64,000 bases of DNA from the NCBI GenBank assembly GCA_023374045.1, contig CM041776.1, forward strand, positions 283,835,999 through 283,899,998, given 5' to 3'. Under the pieces are notes generated by a model. That model saw only the letters and a list, made by a program, of their open reading frames with translations. It was not told where the DNA came from and searched no databases. The stretch is from Limonium bicolor. Taxonomy: Eukaryota; Streptophyta; Magnoliopsida; Caryophyllales; Plumbaginaceae. Positions 38,622 through 50,149 of this stretch are shown here, one piece after another. Position 1 is the stretch's first letter, and each line of letters starts with the position of its first letter. The position numbers and the translations under genes are program-made.

Positions 38622-39862
38622 CAACCCAACCAAAAAATGGATGGGTTAGAAAGTCATGACCCTAACCCAACCCATTTCAAATCCTTCAACCCTAACCCAA
38701 CCCACCCAACCCATTTTTTCAAGCATACAATAACTTAGATGGATTAGGAGTAAAAATTAATAAAAACATCCAAAAACATCCAGTGCTAGCTGGCATACTA
38801 ATTAGGATGAAACAAAAGGGAGATAAGTAATCTTGCTTGATCGACCAAACTTTAAATGAATTCCATGTTATGCAAAGAATGTAAAAGTAATGCACCAATT
38901 TCCCATGAAGAGAATAATACGTAATTTTTTCATAAGTTTATATTTATCAATCTAAGCCTAAAGCTCTACTACTATTGGGGAGGAATCTTATCTATATATG
39001 CACATGTTCTTAGTGCCCTTAATAAAGAGAGGAACGAAAATGAAAATCTTCATTATGCATTAGAGAAATATACTAAAGACAAATCTTCTAAAGTTAGAAA
39101 TAATTTATAAACTAAGAGCTCAAAGCCTCAACCTATGATTGATAGTTTTAAAATAATTACACCTGTTTAAACTGAGTGGTCATGCCTGAGAAAAGTACAA
39201 TCACAATCACTTAATTGTTTCCAACAGTTGAGGAACTTTTATGTAGCACTATCCGCAATGTTGGCTTTAAAATTCACTAAGAGGTCTATAATCAAGATTC
39301 TACTTACAAAAAATACATATCACTTACTTATGTTCACCCTTCTAGATTATCTTAACATATATGTTCTCAAGAACAACTATGGCAGTGAGAATAAGAAAAA
39401 CAAACATTGGGCAGAGATGAAGAGTGAAATAGACATAAACAACGACGTAGAGAAGAAAAATGGATGTGAGTATACAAGATGAGAGCATTTAGGTTTTCAA
39501 CATTATGTTAAGGTATGATTGTGCCCTTTGTTTGATATGCAGCTGGTTGGGCAGTTTGTTTCGTTAAGATTATGTGATTATTAAAGGTGGGAAAGCCCAA
39601 CTGCACTTGGGCTTAAGGCTAAGGTATAGTTTGATCTGAATATATGTGTGAATCAATATTTTTATTTTTATTACTAACAAATATATTTTCGGGTTTCGGG
39701 TTGGGTCATGGGTTAAGATCTCTACCCTAACCCAACCCACAAAATTAGCTTATTACCTTAACCCAACCCAAAAAATAGATGAGTCAATAATCAAGACCCT
39801 AACCCGCAAAATTATGGGTTGGGTTCGGTTGGGTTTCGGGTTGGGTCAAAATTGCCAGGTCT
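38622..39862. other. Right arm of the 9-bp-TSD element, no gene recognised
   Basis: Begins and ends with clusters of CCCTAACCCAACCC and GGGTTGGGTTCGG repeats (38622-38720 and 39690-39855). The middle is AT-rich. An 84-codon frame (39228-39482) has no recognisable motif. The repeats resemble the GACCCAACCC-rich subterminal ends of small plant DNA transposons. Confidence 0.55.
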
Positions 39863-39871
39863 ACATAAAAC

Positions 39872-40289
39872 AGCTGACCACAACAGTGAAAGTTCTCCAT
39901 TGAATGATGGTGTACACAGTTTCAATATTTAATTAATGTTGTAGTTTGTAAAAACTACATTATTGAAAGGTCCTAAAACATCACACATTCTATTTCTTTC
40001 CACCTAGTACTCGCGCCATTCATTTCAAATAAGGCCAAACAAGAGATCACGTGCGTCGTTGTTTTGAAGGATAATGGGTAGGACCTCTACCACAAATTTT
40101 TTTCTCCGAAGATTGTCTAGAGAATGCAAATTTCGAGATGAAAGGGGGATTGCTAATTAGCAAGTTTATAAAGATGAAGCTATTTCCATGGAGGTTGACG
40201 ACTGCGTTAATCCTGATCCCATCTTCTCTTCTAATCGTCTATTTTTTGGTTCTTTTATTCTAACATGGCCCTTGATGCTCAAAGGGATA
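39872..40289. other. Intergenic spacer between two insertions
   Basis: Sequence between the 9-bp duplication and the LINE target duplication. No gene or repeat was recognised. Confidence 0.45.
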
Positions 40290-40357
40290 GTTGTTGAGCA
40301 GAGCTTTTTTTTTTTTTGAAAAAGATTTCTGCATATTCTCATTAACAAACGTACCAA

Positions 40358-40860
40358 TTACATACTCAACTCCTTATCCATAAAACAGGCACTAGTAATG
40401 TTATAGGGAATAAGATCCCTTTCCCACACTTTCAAGCCTGAGGGAGAGTCGTTATACATTCTAGCAGCTAACATACTAAGGAAATTAAAGTAGTCGTTTG
40501 AATTATTACGCACATGACTACTAAGCGCATTACACACATTTTTGAACTTGAGTCTTTCTACCTTGATCTCCAAAATATGGTCGTTATCAGCCCCAAACAC
40601 CATCTTGAGGTGCTCTTCCTTCATATTATCAAAACAGATGCAATGGTTACCTCCTGAACTAGCAAGTTCCATTGCATTACAAGCTGCTTTGATAATAGCA
40701 ATTTGCATTTTACAAGTGCTTAACATCTTCTTGTTGAAAGCTAAAATTGAAGTACCTTCCATATTCCTCAAAAGGCCACCAATCTGGTGTGGGTGGTTCC
40801 TTTTTGTGAAGACATTCAGAGAGACGGAGATGAAACCTGGGGGGGGGGATTCCATTTGAC
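40358..40860 (-). pseudogene. LINE C-terminal RNase H-like domain
   Basis: A 165-codon minus frame, SPPPGFISVSLNVFTKRNHP, GGLLRNMEGTSILAFNKK, IIKAACNAMELASSGGNH, with the lay-out of the RNase H-like domain seen in plant LINEs (compare 22364-23108). The first catalytic Asp position reads Asn (VSLNVF), so activity is unlikely. It ends about 50 bp before the poly-A. Confidence 0.75.
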
Positions 40861-40909
40861 ACCTTCTCTTACTACATGAGAATGCATATTGGCAGTAGCT
40901 TTGTAAGCC

Positions 40910-41300
40910 TCAATATGCAATATTTTTCTCGATCACATTCCACCAAGCTAGAGATGAGTCATGTTTACATCTATTTCTAGAATCATATATCACCCACATG
41001 AGATTTATAACAGAGGAAAGCTTATGCTTCCCCCACCCTCTTGCTTGGTCATTGAACCAATCAACAATGGCCGCACCCTCAATACTTGGAACATTCTGAA
41101 GGTTGATACTAAGTCCCCAAATATCAGAGACCTCACAACACTTGAAAAAGCAATGTGCAGGAGTATCTCTATCCCCACAAAAGAAACAGGTTGTAGCTCC
41201 TCCAATTCTGTTACCTATGTTACCTTGACAAGGAGTAATTCCTTTCAAAAATTTCCAAAAAACCAATCTAGCTCGAGGCGGGCTGAAATCTTTGTCAATT
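40910..41300 (-). pseudogene. LINE zf-RVT zinc-binding region
   Basis: The minus frame includes FWKFLKGITPCQGNIGNR, TTCFFCGDRDTPAHCFFKC and VSDIWGLSINLQNVPS. CFFCG..D...H.F..C is the zinc-binding signature that follows the reverse transcriptase in plant LINEs. It is joined by a frameshift to the RT thumb region upstream. Confidence 0.85.
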
Positions 41301-43260
41301 TTGTTCCTAAGAAGAGAAAAAAGTTAGGCAAAGACGCTTGACCGTCTTCCTTTCCTTTTTGAATCAAATTGAAACCAAATTTTATAGAATACTTTTTATC
41401 TCTTGTGAGGTCCCACACCCAATGGTCATTTTGAGAGGAGTTTATAGGCAGGGAGGCAATGAAGTTACTTTCTGTGGAGCTAAGAGCTTGTTGGAGTTTC
41501 TGAATGTTCCAGCAGTTGTGACTTGGATTGATGAAATGAGAGACCAACTCAGACGGAGAAGAGGAGAGAGGTTTTGGCGAGGTAATATGAGAAGCACCTG
41601 GTCTTGGCACCCAAGGAAAATTCCAAAACAAAGTAGAAGACCCACTTCCTACTTGCTTCCTAATACCAACTTTTAAGAGACTGATGTTTGGGAGCAAGGA
41701 TTTCCAAATCTGGCTAGCCTTCGAGGGAAGCTTAGCTTCAGTTACACACCCATTTGGGAAATAAAGGGCTTTAAGAGATCTAGACATGAGAGATTCCGGA
41801 GAGGAAATGATTCTCCACAGCTGTTTAGTGAGCAAAGCTTTATTGAAATCCTCTACACTCCTGAAACCCAACCCACCATCGTCAGGTTTACTACAGACGT
41901 TACTCTCACACTTCAACCAGAACATGGGCTTAAAACTTTTGTTCCCGCCCCACCAGAACCCTGCTATGATAGAGTTATTTTAGCAACAACCATCTTGGGG
42001 AGAAGAAAGAGAGTCATAGAATAGTAGAGGATAGCTTGCAGGACACTACTCACCAATATTGTCCTTGCCGCTTGAGACATAGGAGTACTCCAAGAGGCAA
42101 CTCTTTTATGAATCGCATTGATAATATATTCGAAAACTTGAGATTTGTTCCTTCCTATCTTCAAAGGAATCCCAAGGTACTTTGAGAAACCAGACACTTC
42201 TGTCACCCCCAGAACATTGGAGATACTGAGTTTATGAGGGCCTGCCAATCTCTTACTGAAAACTATCTCTGATTTGTCAAGGTTAATATGGTGACCAAAT
42301 GCTTTTAGGAACTTCTGAAGAGTAATTTGGAGGAAGGTTGCATTATCAACTGAAGCACACCCAAGAATATTACATCATCAGCAAAAGCTGATGAGAAATT
42401 GAAGGACTATCAAACTTCATTTTGATACCTTTAAAATCACCCGCAAGGCCAGCTTGTTCAGATAACTAGATAAGGCATCTTGTACCAAAATAAACAAAAA
42501 AGGAGAAAGGGGATCACCTTGTCTAATGCCCCTTGTTTGCTTGAAAAATTGACCTGGAGAACCATTTATGATAACTGCACAACTAGCACAAGAAATACAG
42601 TTCATGACTGGAGTCACCCAGTTTGAAGGGAAACCCATGGCTGTGAGGATTCTGAAAATAAACCCCCACTCTAGCCTATCATAGGCCTTGCTGAGGTCTG
42701 TTTTTAGAGCAAAAAAACCTTTTTTTTGCTAAACTTTTGTCTAAATAATGATGGAGCTCACCAGCCAAGATGATGTTGTCTGAAATCAACCTACCCTTGA
42801 CAAAACCTGATTGATTTTCAGAGATGAGAGAAGGAAGCAAGGGATGAATTCTTATGGCTAGAATTTGGAGATGATTTTATAGGTGAAATTGCATAAAGCA
42901 ATGGGTCTGAAATTTTCAATACTGACAGCTCCTTTTATTTTGGGGATCAAGGCTATGAAGTAGTCATTTAAGTGCTCAGGAAGGTGTTCACCTCTTAACA
43001 CATCAAGGACCGTAGAGATAATATGAGAGCCCACAATATTCCGGTACGTTTTAAAGAACTTACCGTTAAAACCATCAAGACCAGGGGACTTATCAGAGCC
43101 CAGAAGCTTGACAGCTTCAAAAGCTTCCTGACCTGAATAAGGAGCACTGAGATCCAAGATGGAGGAGGGAGAGAGCTTGTTTCTCACTGCATCCTCAAAA
43201 CACCTATCCCTAGAGGGATTAGAAGAAGAGAACAGATCCTGATAATACCTTTTGGAAATG
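41245..43260 (-). pseudogene. LINE reverse transcriptase, frameshifted
   Basis: Pieces on minus: SGQEAFEAVKLLGSDKSPGLDGFNGKFFK (about 43130-43040), LNDYFIALIPKIKGAVSIENFRPIALCN (about 42950), FKQTRGIRQGDPLSPFLFIL (about 42530), a degenerate SAFADDV site near 42390, LSISNVLGVTEVSGFSKYLGIPLKIGRN (about 42230), and the thumb/connection PDDGGLGFRSVEDFNKALL (about 41870). The polymerase would prime on nicked genomic DNA. At least four indels break the frame. Confidence 0.9.
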
Positions 43261-43380
43261 TTCTCAATTTGATCCTAACCATAACACATCTCTCCAGTCT
43301 CATTCTTAAGACCAAAGATGTCATTAGTCTTCTTAGCATAAGAGGCTTTAGCATGAAAAAAATTTTGAGTTCCTATCACC

Positions 43381-43707
43381 CTATTTGAGCCAAGAGACTC
43401 TTGACCTTTGTTGCCCCCAGATTTCTTCTTTCATAGCAAGTAACTCAATTTCAAACATGAGTCTCTTTCTGTTATTATCTACACCCACAAAAAGAGGAGC
43501 TTTTGAAAATTCAGCTAGCTCCTTCTTTTTAACAGAAATCTTCCACTTGATTTTCTTAATTGACCATCCTTCCCACTGAGATAACTTTCTGGCACATTCA
43601 TCAAACTTCTGCCCCAGGTTCAGATAATTCTTACCCCAGACTTCTTGGACTATAGACTTACACTTTTCCTTCACACACCACCCATTTTCAAATCTAAAGA
43701 TCCTCAC
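43381..43707 (-). pseudogene. LINE linker between endonuclease and RT
   Basis: Minus frame of 108 codons: MRIFRFENGWCVKEKCKSIV, VWGKNYLNLGQKFDECARKL, SQWEGWSIKKIKWKISV. This matches the region that follows the endonuclease in plant LINEs (pattern FRFE..W). It overlaps the endonuclease frame by one base with a shift. Confidence 0.8.
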
Positions 43708-44329
43708 TAGAGCTTTGTGGTTACTGAAAAATCTGATAGAATTGGACAGTGATCCAAATTCTCACGAGGAAGATGCTCAACTGAGAGATTTGGGAAGACC
43801 TCCATCCCAAGAGGACAGCTAAAAACTCTATCCAATCTACTTATAGAATTTTTAGCATCCAATTGACAGTTGGTATACGTCCCAGCCTCTCCAAAAAACC
43901 CCATGTCATGAAGATCACAATACACAACAGCTTGTCTAAATGGTTCCATTTGGTTTTCATGATGTCTTCTTCTCCCTCCTGTTTTTTCATAATTGTACAA
44001 AATCTGGTTAAAATCTCCAGCCACTATCCAAGGCAGCTTAATATGGTCTCTTAGTGCTCGAAGGAGCTTCCAAGAGAAAAAATTTAGCTTCCAGTCTGAC
44101 CACCCATAAAAACCAGTGAAATGAAAGGATTACCACCCTGAAAAACAACCTCCACTGACATATGATGCTGAGAGGAATTCAATTGCTTGATCTCCGTACC
44201 TACCCCAACTCTCCACATCAAAGCCAAACCACCACTTCTTCCTTACTACTAACTGCCTCCCCACCAAAAGCGTGAAAGTACCAAAAAATTCAGTCATTTC
44301 TTCACAATTTTCACTAGTACAAAAAGGGT

Positions 44330-44700
44330 CTATTTCGGCGGTTGTAAAAGGTCTATTTTGGCGGTTCTAGAACCGCCGAAATGGAGATCGCCGAAATAGG
44401 GATGAGACTCTATCTCGGCGCTATCTCGGCGGTTGTACAACCACCGAGATAGAACACCTATGGCGGTGGTTCCTAGCTACAACCGCCGCCATAGGTGGTT
44501 GTTTTTTTTGGAAAGAACACACCTATGGCGGCGGTTCCTAGCTACAACCGCCGCCATAGGTGGTTTTTTTTTTTTTATTAAAAAAACACACCTACGACAA
44601 TGGTTGTTAGCTAGGAACCGCCGCCATAGGTGGTTTTCAAAAAAAAAACACACCTATGGCGGCGGTTCCTAGCTAACAACCGCCGCCATAGGTATTTTTT
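44330..44700. repeat. Left palindromic subterminal array of CACTA-2
   Basis: Four tandem hairpin units with arms CACCTATGGCGGCGGTT and AACCGCCGCCATAGGTG around a short loop (cctagctaca or ttagctagga), separated by A/T runs. Confidence 0.85.
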
Positions 44701-45334
44701 AAAAAAATAAAAAAAAATTAGCTGCATCGTCTTCTTTCTCAGGAGCGAGATGCAACAGTTTTGCATCTCTGTAGAGGCGCAAACACAAAAGAATGAACAA
44801 CGGCACAGAGCATGTAAACTTCTTGTTCGCCTTGCAAAATCACCGTGAGTGTGAAGAGATTGTAGTGGCGCAGGCACAAGAAGAGAATAAAGAGACACAC
44901 AAACACAAAGAAGAGAATAAATAGGCGCAAAGCATGTATGTTTCTTGTTCTCCAAAAATAAAATTATAAGTTTGAGTATATTATCGGTTCCAGAATGAAC
45001 TACTTCAGCCCCGTCTTCAATCTGGTGAGTGAGATGCAGCGGCTTCAGTGATTTGTCACTACGTAGGTGCAGACACAAGAAGAGAATGAAGAGATGCGCA
45101 ACAAAACAAAGAGAATGAAAGGCGCAGAGCATGTATGTAGCTTGTTCTCCAATGAGAAAAAGATAAGTTCGAGTATATTACCGGTTCTAGAATGAACTAC
45201 TTCAACCCCGTTTTCAATCTGGTGAGCGAGATGTAGAGAGGAGCGCAAAGCATGTATATTCGCCAGTTAGAGTTGCAAAATTACCGTGAGAGAAGAGAGA
45301 TGAAGAGCAGCTGTGATATATATAATGAAATAAA

Positions 45335-45985
45335 GTCTATTTCGGCGGTTGTTAGCTAGGAACCGGTGAAATAGACTGAAATTTTCCCGCGGTCCGAATT
45401 TTTTGAAAAAAAACCCGGGAAAACAGGCTTCTGAAAATTTTATGTCTAAAATAGGCTGAAATTTTCCCGCGGTCCGAATTTTTTGAAAAAAAAAACCCGG
45501 GAAAATAGGCTTCCGAAAATTTTAGTTTAAAAAAAGGCACCTATTTTGGCGGTTCCTAGCTAGGAACCGCCAAATAGGCTGAAATTTTCCCGCCGACCGA
45601 TTTTTTTTGAAAAAAAAACTGGGAACACAGGCTTCCGAAAATTTTATGTCTAAAAAAAGCACCTATTTCGACGGTTCTTAGCTGGGAACTGCCGAAATAG
45701 GTTGAAATTTTCCCGCGATCCAATTTTTTTTTAAAAAAACCTGGAAAACAGGCTCCCGAAAATTCTCTGTCTAAAAAAAGGCACCTATTTCGGCGGTTCC
45801 TAGCTAGGAACCGCCGAAATAGGTGCCCCGAAAATTCTATGTCTAAAAAAAGGCACCTATTTCGGCGGTTCCTAGCTAAGAACCGCCAAAATAGGTGTCT
45901 TTTTTTAGACATAGAATTTTCGGGGCAACTATTTCAACAGTTGTTGTTACAACCGCCGAAATAAGGACGCCAAAATAGGTGTTTT
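45335..45985. repeat. Right palindromic subterminal array of CACTA-2
   Basis: About six hairpin units with arms ACCTATTTCGGCGGTT and AACCGCCGAAATAGGT around cctagctagg. They are separated by a conserved spacer 'gaaattttcccgcg...ttttttgaaaaaaa...gggaaaa'. Arm sequence differs from the left array (TTTCGGCGG versus TGGCGGCGG). Confidence 0.85.
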
Positions 45986-46499
45986 TTGTACTAGTGTTTT
46001 GTGGGTCTCCATCAAGAAAATGATGCCTGGTTTATGATCTGCAATTAAACTCTTCATCCAGATCTTCGAATTCGACTTACCCAATCACACCTACTAAAAA
46101 CATGATCACAAACTCCAAATAGGAGAGCCCAAGACGATCAAAGATACTGTGCTTCCCTCACCCGTGCAATCAGAATATCACAAGAACTTCTCCATATCAC
46201 AGAAAGAATTAAACCATTTGCTACAAGAATTTCGATAGCTAAAGGTCACCTCTTGAAACGCAATGATCTTCACCTATAATGTTGATCGACCTGGAAATTA
46301 GTAGTAATTAGTTTAATATTCAGGAAAACGTTATCCCCTCAGAACTGCACCCTTGATCGAGAAAAACAGAAGCACACCGCCGCTCGACTGACTCGAAAGC
46401 ACCAGCTCACTTCCAAGACTAACAACACTCCAAACTGAGGCATTGAGATCGGTAGCCTGGCAACTCAAAAACAAATCGAAAGGGACCCACTGTAGGGAT

Positions 46500-46665
46500 C
46501 TGATCTGGTTTGAAGACCTGAATATTTAGATAGACAATTTCTGAGGGAAGTGCCACTCAGGAGCTCGAGGTTCAATATTATACTTCTTGCAGAACAGAAC
46601 CCAACGTTTTGCATATTCAGCTGTCTCTGATAAAACTTCAAATTCAACAAGGCGACTCCATCATC
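46500..46665 (-). pseudogene. LINE 5' region, possible ORF1 remnant
   Basis: The minus strand has a short frame with [20 protein letters not shown] followed by [18 protein letters not shown] before a stop. It lies where ORF1 or the inter-ORF region of a plant LINE would be. The rest of 46086-47186 is broken; no CCHC motif was found. Confidence 0.4.
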
Positions 46666-47293
46666 AGAGACATAGCAAGAACCTTATCAACCAGATAATC
46701 AACTTAGGGAAAACCTGACGACAATAGGAAAAAGACCTGATACAAAATCACGCTGGAGTAGCCATCAACAATAGGAAGAAGACACTCTTCTGAATCACTT
46801 CCGATAGAACGATAAGGAAACCCCTCGATATGTAAACCGGTATTCCAATTCCTCTACGAAAAACAGGGACGAATCTCCCTTTCAGATCGAAAGACCTAAT
46901 CTTAACAAACTAGAGAGAAAAATCAGCGAACGACCTGTACTTTGACACTGCCCGAAGGAAACAAAAGAACAGAGTAGCTCCAAGACTAGATTCTATATAC
47001 AAAGAACCAACTCACCAAACACTGAGAAGAAGGGATGGATGAGAAAACCTTTCGCACTGATAGAGTCACTCCTGAATGGAAATGAAAAAGAGGGACTAGG
47101 GAATCGCCTCCTAAATCGTCTCAATAAGAACGATAATTTACTGTAGCCCTAAGCTAAGAGAGCTGGAATTGGAACATGTGCTGCTCGTTGTTGAGCAGAG
47201 TTGATTGTTGAAGAGAAGAGGATGGGTCCGCTAAAGAAGGCGCGGTGCGAGGAGTTCCCACATTATTCTATCTGAGTTAGCGAGCACTGGTAA

Positions 47294-47294
<1 letters not shown>

Positions 47295-47338
<44 letters not shown>
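47295..47338. repeat. Homopolymer run of 44 C
   Basis: Uninterrupted poly-C on plus (poly-G on minus), about 95 bp outside the LINE target duplication. Such a run is unusual in plant DNA. Exact length is unreliable in any sequencing technology. Confidence 0.95.
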
Positions 47339-49125
47339 ACGGATCTTGATTATGTTGTCTATGCTTGTAGGTTATGATTTAGATTCAAATCGGAAGAGGA
47401 AGTCCTCATTGATGTGTGACTTGGTCGGTGATGATTGGTAGGTGTAAACCTTACTCAATTCAGCTGATAAGTTTGATTCTGATTGGATGAGGTGGAATGT
47501 TTACGATTTGGTCGGTACTGGTGAAGAAAATATTTTAGACTTGTTTGGTTTATGTGATTTCTGTAGTGGACAGAATACGTTTTGGTTTGGGTTGAGCTGG
47601 GCTGCAGAGGTGAATTTTACTTATATGTAGACGCCAGGACAAGTCAGGGCAACATAACAACACTGATGGAGTGTGAATAGATTTGATTCTTTCCACCTGC
47701 GTTAAGGCCTATCGCTTACCCTCGATCAATTATTAACCTTCATGTTTAGGTAGTAAAATATTCCTATGTTGGTGGTGCTCTACTTAAAGTAGTGTTGTGC
47801 TCTGATCCCGTAGGTTGTGATCAAATGCTGTAGAATGTAAGATAAGATTTTGATGGAGCCGCACTGCTATTTACAAATTCTATAGTAACTCCACTTCATC
47901 CATCTTCTTTTTGCATATATCCATCTATAGGCACTTTTCTAGTCAAGACCCACCTCACACTTACCTTGCCACGTCGAACATGGCCGTTTGTCATTGAGAA
48001 AAAATTGCTAATCTAGACAGTGGGGTCCTTTGACTTTTTTTTTTTCTTCCTCATCTCTTGTTGGTATGAATATAGTGTTCTTTTTTGTTTCAGGAAAAGA
48101 AAGAAAGAATATAGTGTTCTTTTTAGAACGGGTTCTACATTACTCTGGATTGGACGGATGCAGTTCCTCCATCATATGTCATATAAAGGAAAAATTCATA
48201 TGCATCACCAAAAAATCATTTTTTTCATGATATACTCCAATTTTGAAGTTTGTTATCCATACGACACTGAAAAAGTGAGAAATTCATAATATATATAGCC
48301 ACTGTAAGAGGGTATATAAGCCGTGCCATTAATGTACTTTGAAGAATGACTATTTTATTCTGATTTTTTAATTAAAATATAAGTGGTTTTTTTCATAATG
48401 GTTATTTTTTAAATTTAAGTTTACATATACCCTGTTTTTTTCAAAAGTTCATAATATGACTATTTTTTTAAGCTACTGTAAGAGCTAGTTTTCTATTCAA
48501 ACAACTAGTTTGAGTCTTATATATGCATACTCTTGTCATACAAACAGAACATAACTTCCATATTAAATTCATGACCATGTTACAACCACAATTAATGAAA
48601 CAGTTCAAACATTCAAATGTAAATGTGGAGTTTCAGCCAATCTAACCCTCTCATACAAGAACACTTTAGTTATAGGGGCTTACTACAATTGTTGGATTTG
48701 TGATTTCATTCAATGGTGAGCTGCTGCGGTGGCAATTGGAATTTGTATCCATGAAATATAATGCAGTTTCATATATTAATGCATAAATTCATCATTGTAT
48801 TGTTGTTTACACTACTGTATACTTGTGTAGATTTGCCATGTCTAAGAACTATACAAAAGTAGTAATAAAACTAACACACCCATATTTTTCCATATGAAGC
48901 AACAACACAAACCACTAAACTGTGCACAAATTACCCAAAAATATGGACCAAAACTAGTATGCAAAAAACCCAAAAGTTGAATCTCAAAAAGGGCCACCAA
49001 ACTGTACCTATAACGGGGAATTCCAATCCCATTCTAACAAGTACTATAAAAAAAAGTTAGAACTACAAAAATAAATAGCTTTAATAGGAACTAATCGAAA
49101 TAAATTCCTACTAAGCTAGGAACCC
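47339..49125. other. Intergenic, nothing recognised
   Basis: AT-rich sequence with short frames only (for example 48020-48289). No domain, tRNA or terminal repeats were recognised. Confidence 0.45.
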
Positions 49126-49379
49126 ACACCTGAATTGGAACCACCTTTCTCGCTTCTGGTTCTTGATCTCTTTCTTGGATTTTTGGGAGCAGTAGCCAAA
49201 GATGCAAATGGTCCAACATCCTGAGATGATTCTCCTGTATCACCAGCATTGCACTAGTACAAAATAGACCTATCGCAGCGGTTGTTTTGGGTCTATCGCA
49301 GCGGTTCTAGAACCGCTGCGATGAGGTGCGCTGTGATAGGGTCTCGACCTATCTCAGCGGTTTTTGAACCGTTGCAGTA

Positions 49380-49560
49380 GGTTACCTATGACAGCGGTTC
49401 CTAGCTAACAACCGCTGCCATAGGTGGGCTTCTGGGAAAAAAACAAGCCTATGACAGCGGTTCCTAGCTAACAACCGCTGCCATAGGTGGGCTTCTGAAA
49501 AAAAAAACAAGCCTATTGCAGCGGTTGTTAGCTAGGAACCACTGCCATAGGTATTTTTTT
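49380..49560. repeat. Left palindromic subterminal array of CACTA-3
   Basis: Three hairpin units with arms CCTATGACAGCGGTT / AACCGCTGCCATAGG and loop cctagctaac, separated by gggcttctgaaaaaaaaac. Confidence 0.85.
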
Positions 49561-50149
49561 TTTAAAAAAATTCTACTTCATCTTCTTCCTCGCGCAGCCA
49601 TTCACCAGTTCAGAATCGGCGCAAAATATGTTCCTTTTTTCACCAGATCAAGTTGCAAAATTACCGTGAGGCGCACAACATGTTCCTTGTTCTCCAAACC
49701 TGTTGCAAAATTACCGTGAGATGAGAATACAGGGCGCAACCCTTGTTCCTCATCCACCAATCAGATTTGCAAAATTACAGTAAAAGAGGTGTAGATATGA
49801 GAAGAGAAAGAGGCACATAGCATAGATGTTCTTGTTCGCCAGTTAGGGTTGCAAAATTACCGCGTGAGAATATTAATGGAGGCGCAGAGCATCTTGTTCT
49901 CAGTTAGGGTTACAAAATTACCAAAGTAAAGATAAGTTCGAGCATATTACCATGAGCGAAGAGAAGAAGAATAAATGAGTGAAAGAAGAAGAGAGCGCAG
50001 AGCATGCGTACCTTGTTCGCCATCAACCGTGAGTGAAGAGAAGAAGAGAGCGCAGAGTTGTTCCTTGTTCGCCGCGGCCAGGAGAAGGAGAGCGCATAGC
50101 ATAATTAACGTCAGTTAACAGAGGAGAAACTTTTATATTAAAACAAAAA

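Larger units (their letters stand above)
23233..39862. mobile_element. MULE- or hAT-like non-autonomous element hosting nested LTR elements
   Basis: Ends TGACCTGGTAATTTGGGTC (23233) and the complement of AGACCTGGCAATTTTGACCC (39862) form inverted repeats. A perfect 9-bp duplication acataaaac flanks it (23224-23232 and 39863-39871). Nine bases is the Mutator-type target size; eight of them would suit hAT. Arms contain many (C)CAACCCAACCC / GGGTTGGGTT repeats. After removing the nested LTR DNA only about 1.3 kb belongs to the element, with no transposase. Confidence 0.75.
44312..45996. mobile_element. CACTA-type element 2, hairpin-rich, non-autonomous
   Basis: TIRs CACTAGTACAAAAA (44312) and TTTTTTGTACTAGTG (45996), with the 3-bp duplication ttt on both sides. 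Subterminal units such as 'ctatggcggcggttcctagcta' and the complement form near-perfect palindromes (for example 45786-45823: ttcggcggttcctagctagg and its mirror). The interior carries repeats of 'gcaaaattaccgtgag'. No transposase is present. Overlapping frames here (for example 44611-45132) are repeat by-products. Confidence 0.88.
43707..46085 (-). pseudogene. LINE endonuclease (APE-like), split by CACTA-2
   Basis: Upstream part (about 46085-45997): LIADHKPGIIFLMETHKT, the ME(T) strand of the exonuclease/endonuclease fold. After the CACTA element the minus strand resumes (44311 downward) with broken frames. Then come MAGDFNQILYNYEKTGGRRR (the GDFN motif), DLHDMGFFGEAGTYTN, ISRLDRVFSCPLGMEVFPNL and DHCPILSDF (the closing D-H pair). 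This enzyme would nick target DNA. Confidence 0.85.
40304..47186 (-). mobile_element. Near full-length LINE (L1-like) with 14-bp TSD and nested CACTA element
   Basis: A perfect duplication gttgttgagcagag lies at 40290-40303 and 47187-47200. On the minus strand the 3' end is a run of A (about 40305-40318). Order of parts: 5' region with an ORF1-like piece, endonuclease, long linker, reverse transcriptase, zinc-finger (zf-RVT) and RNase H-like domain. Numerous frameshifts make it inactive. The CACTA-type element 44312-45996 sits in the endonuclease part, giving about 5.2 kb of LINE sequence proper. Confidence 0.92.

Noticed and set aside
38622..39855. Interstitial telomere (CCCTAAACCC) tract
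   Set aside because: The motif is CCCTAACCCAACCC without a regular 7-bp period and lies at both ends of one transposon.
44433..45912. Frames of 60-173 codons in CACTA-2
   Set aside because: They follow the hairpin repeats and A/T spacers; no domain and several overlap on opposite strands.
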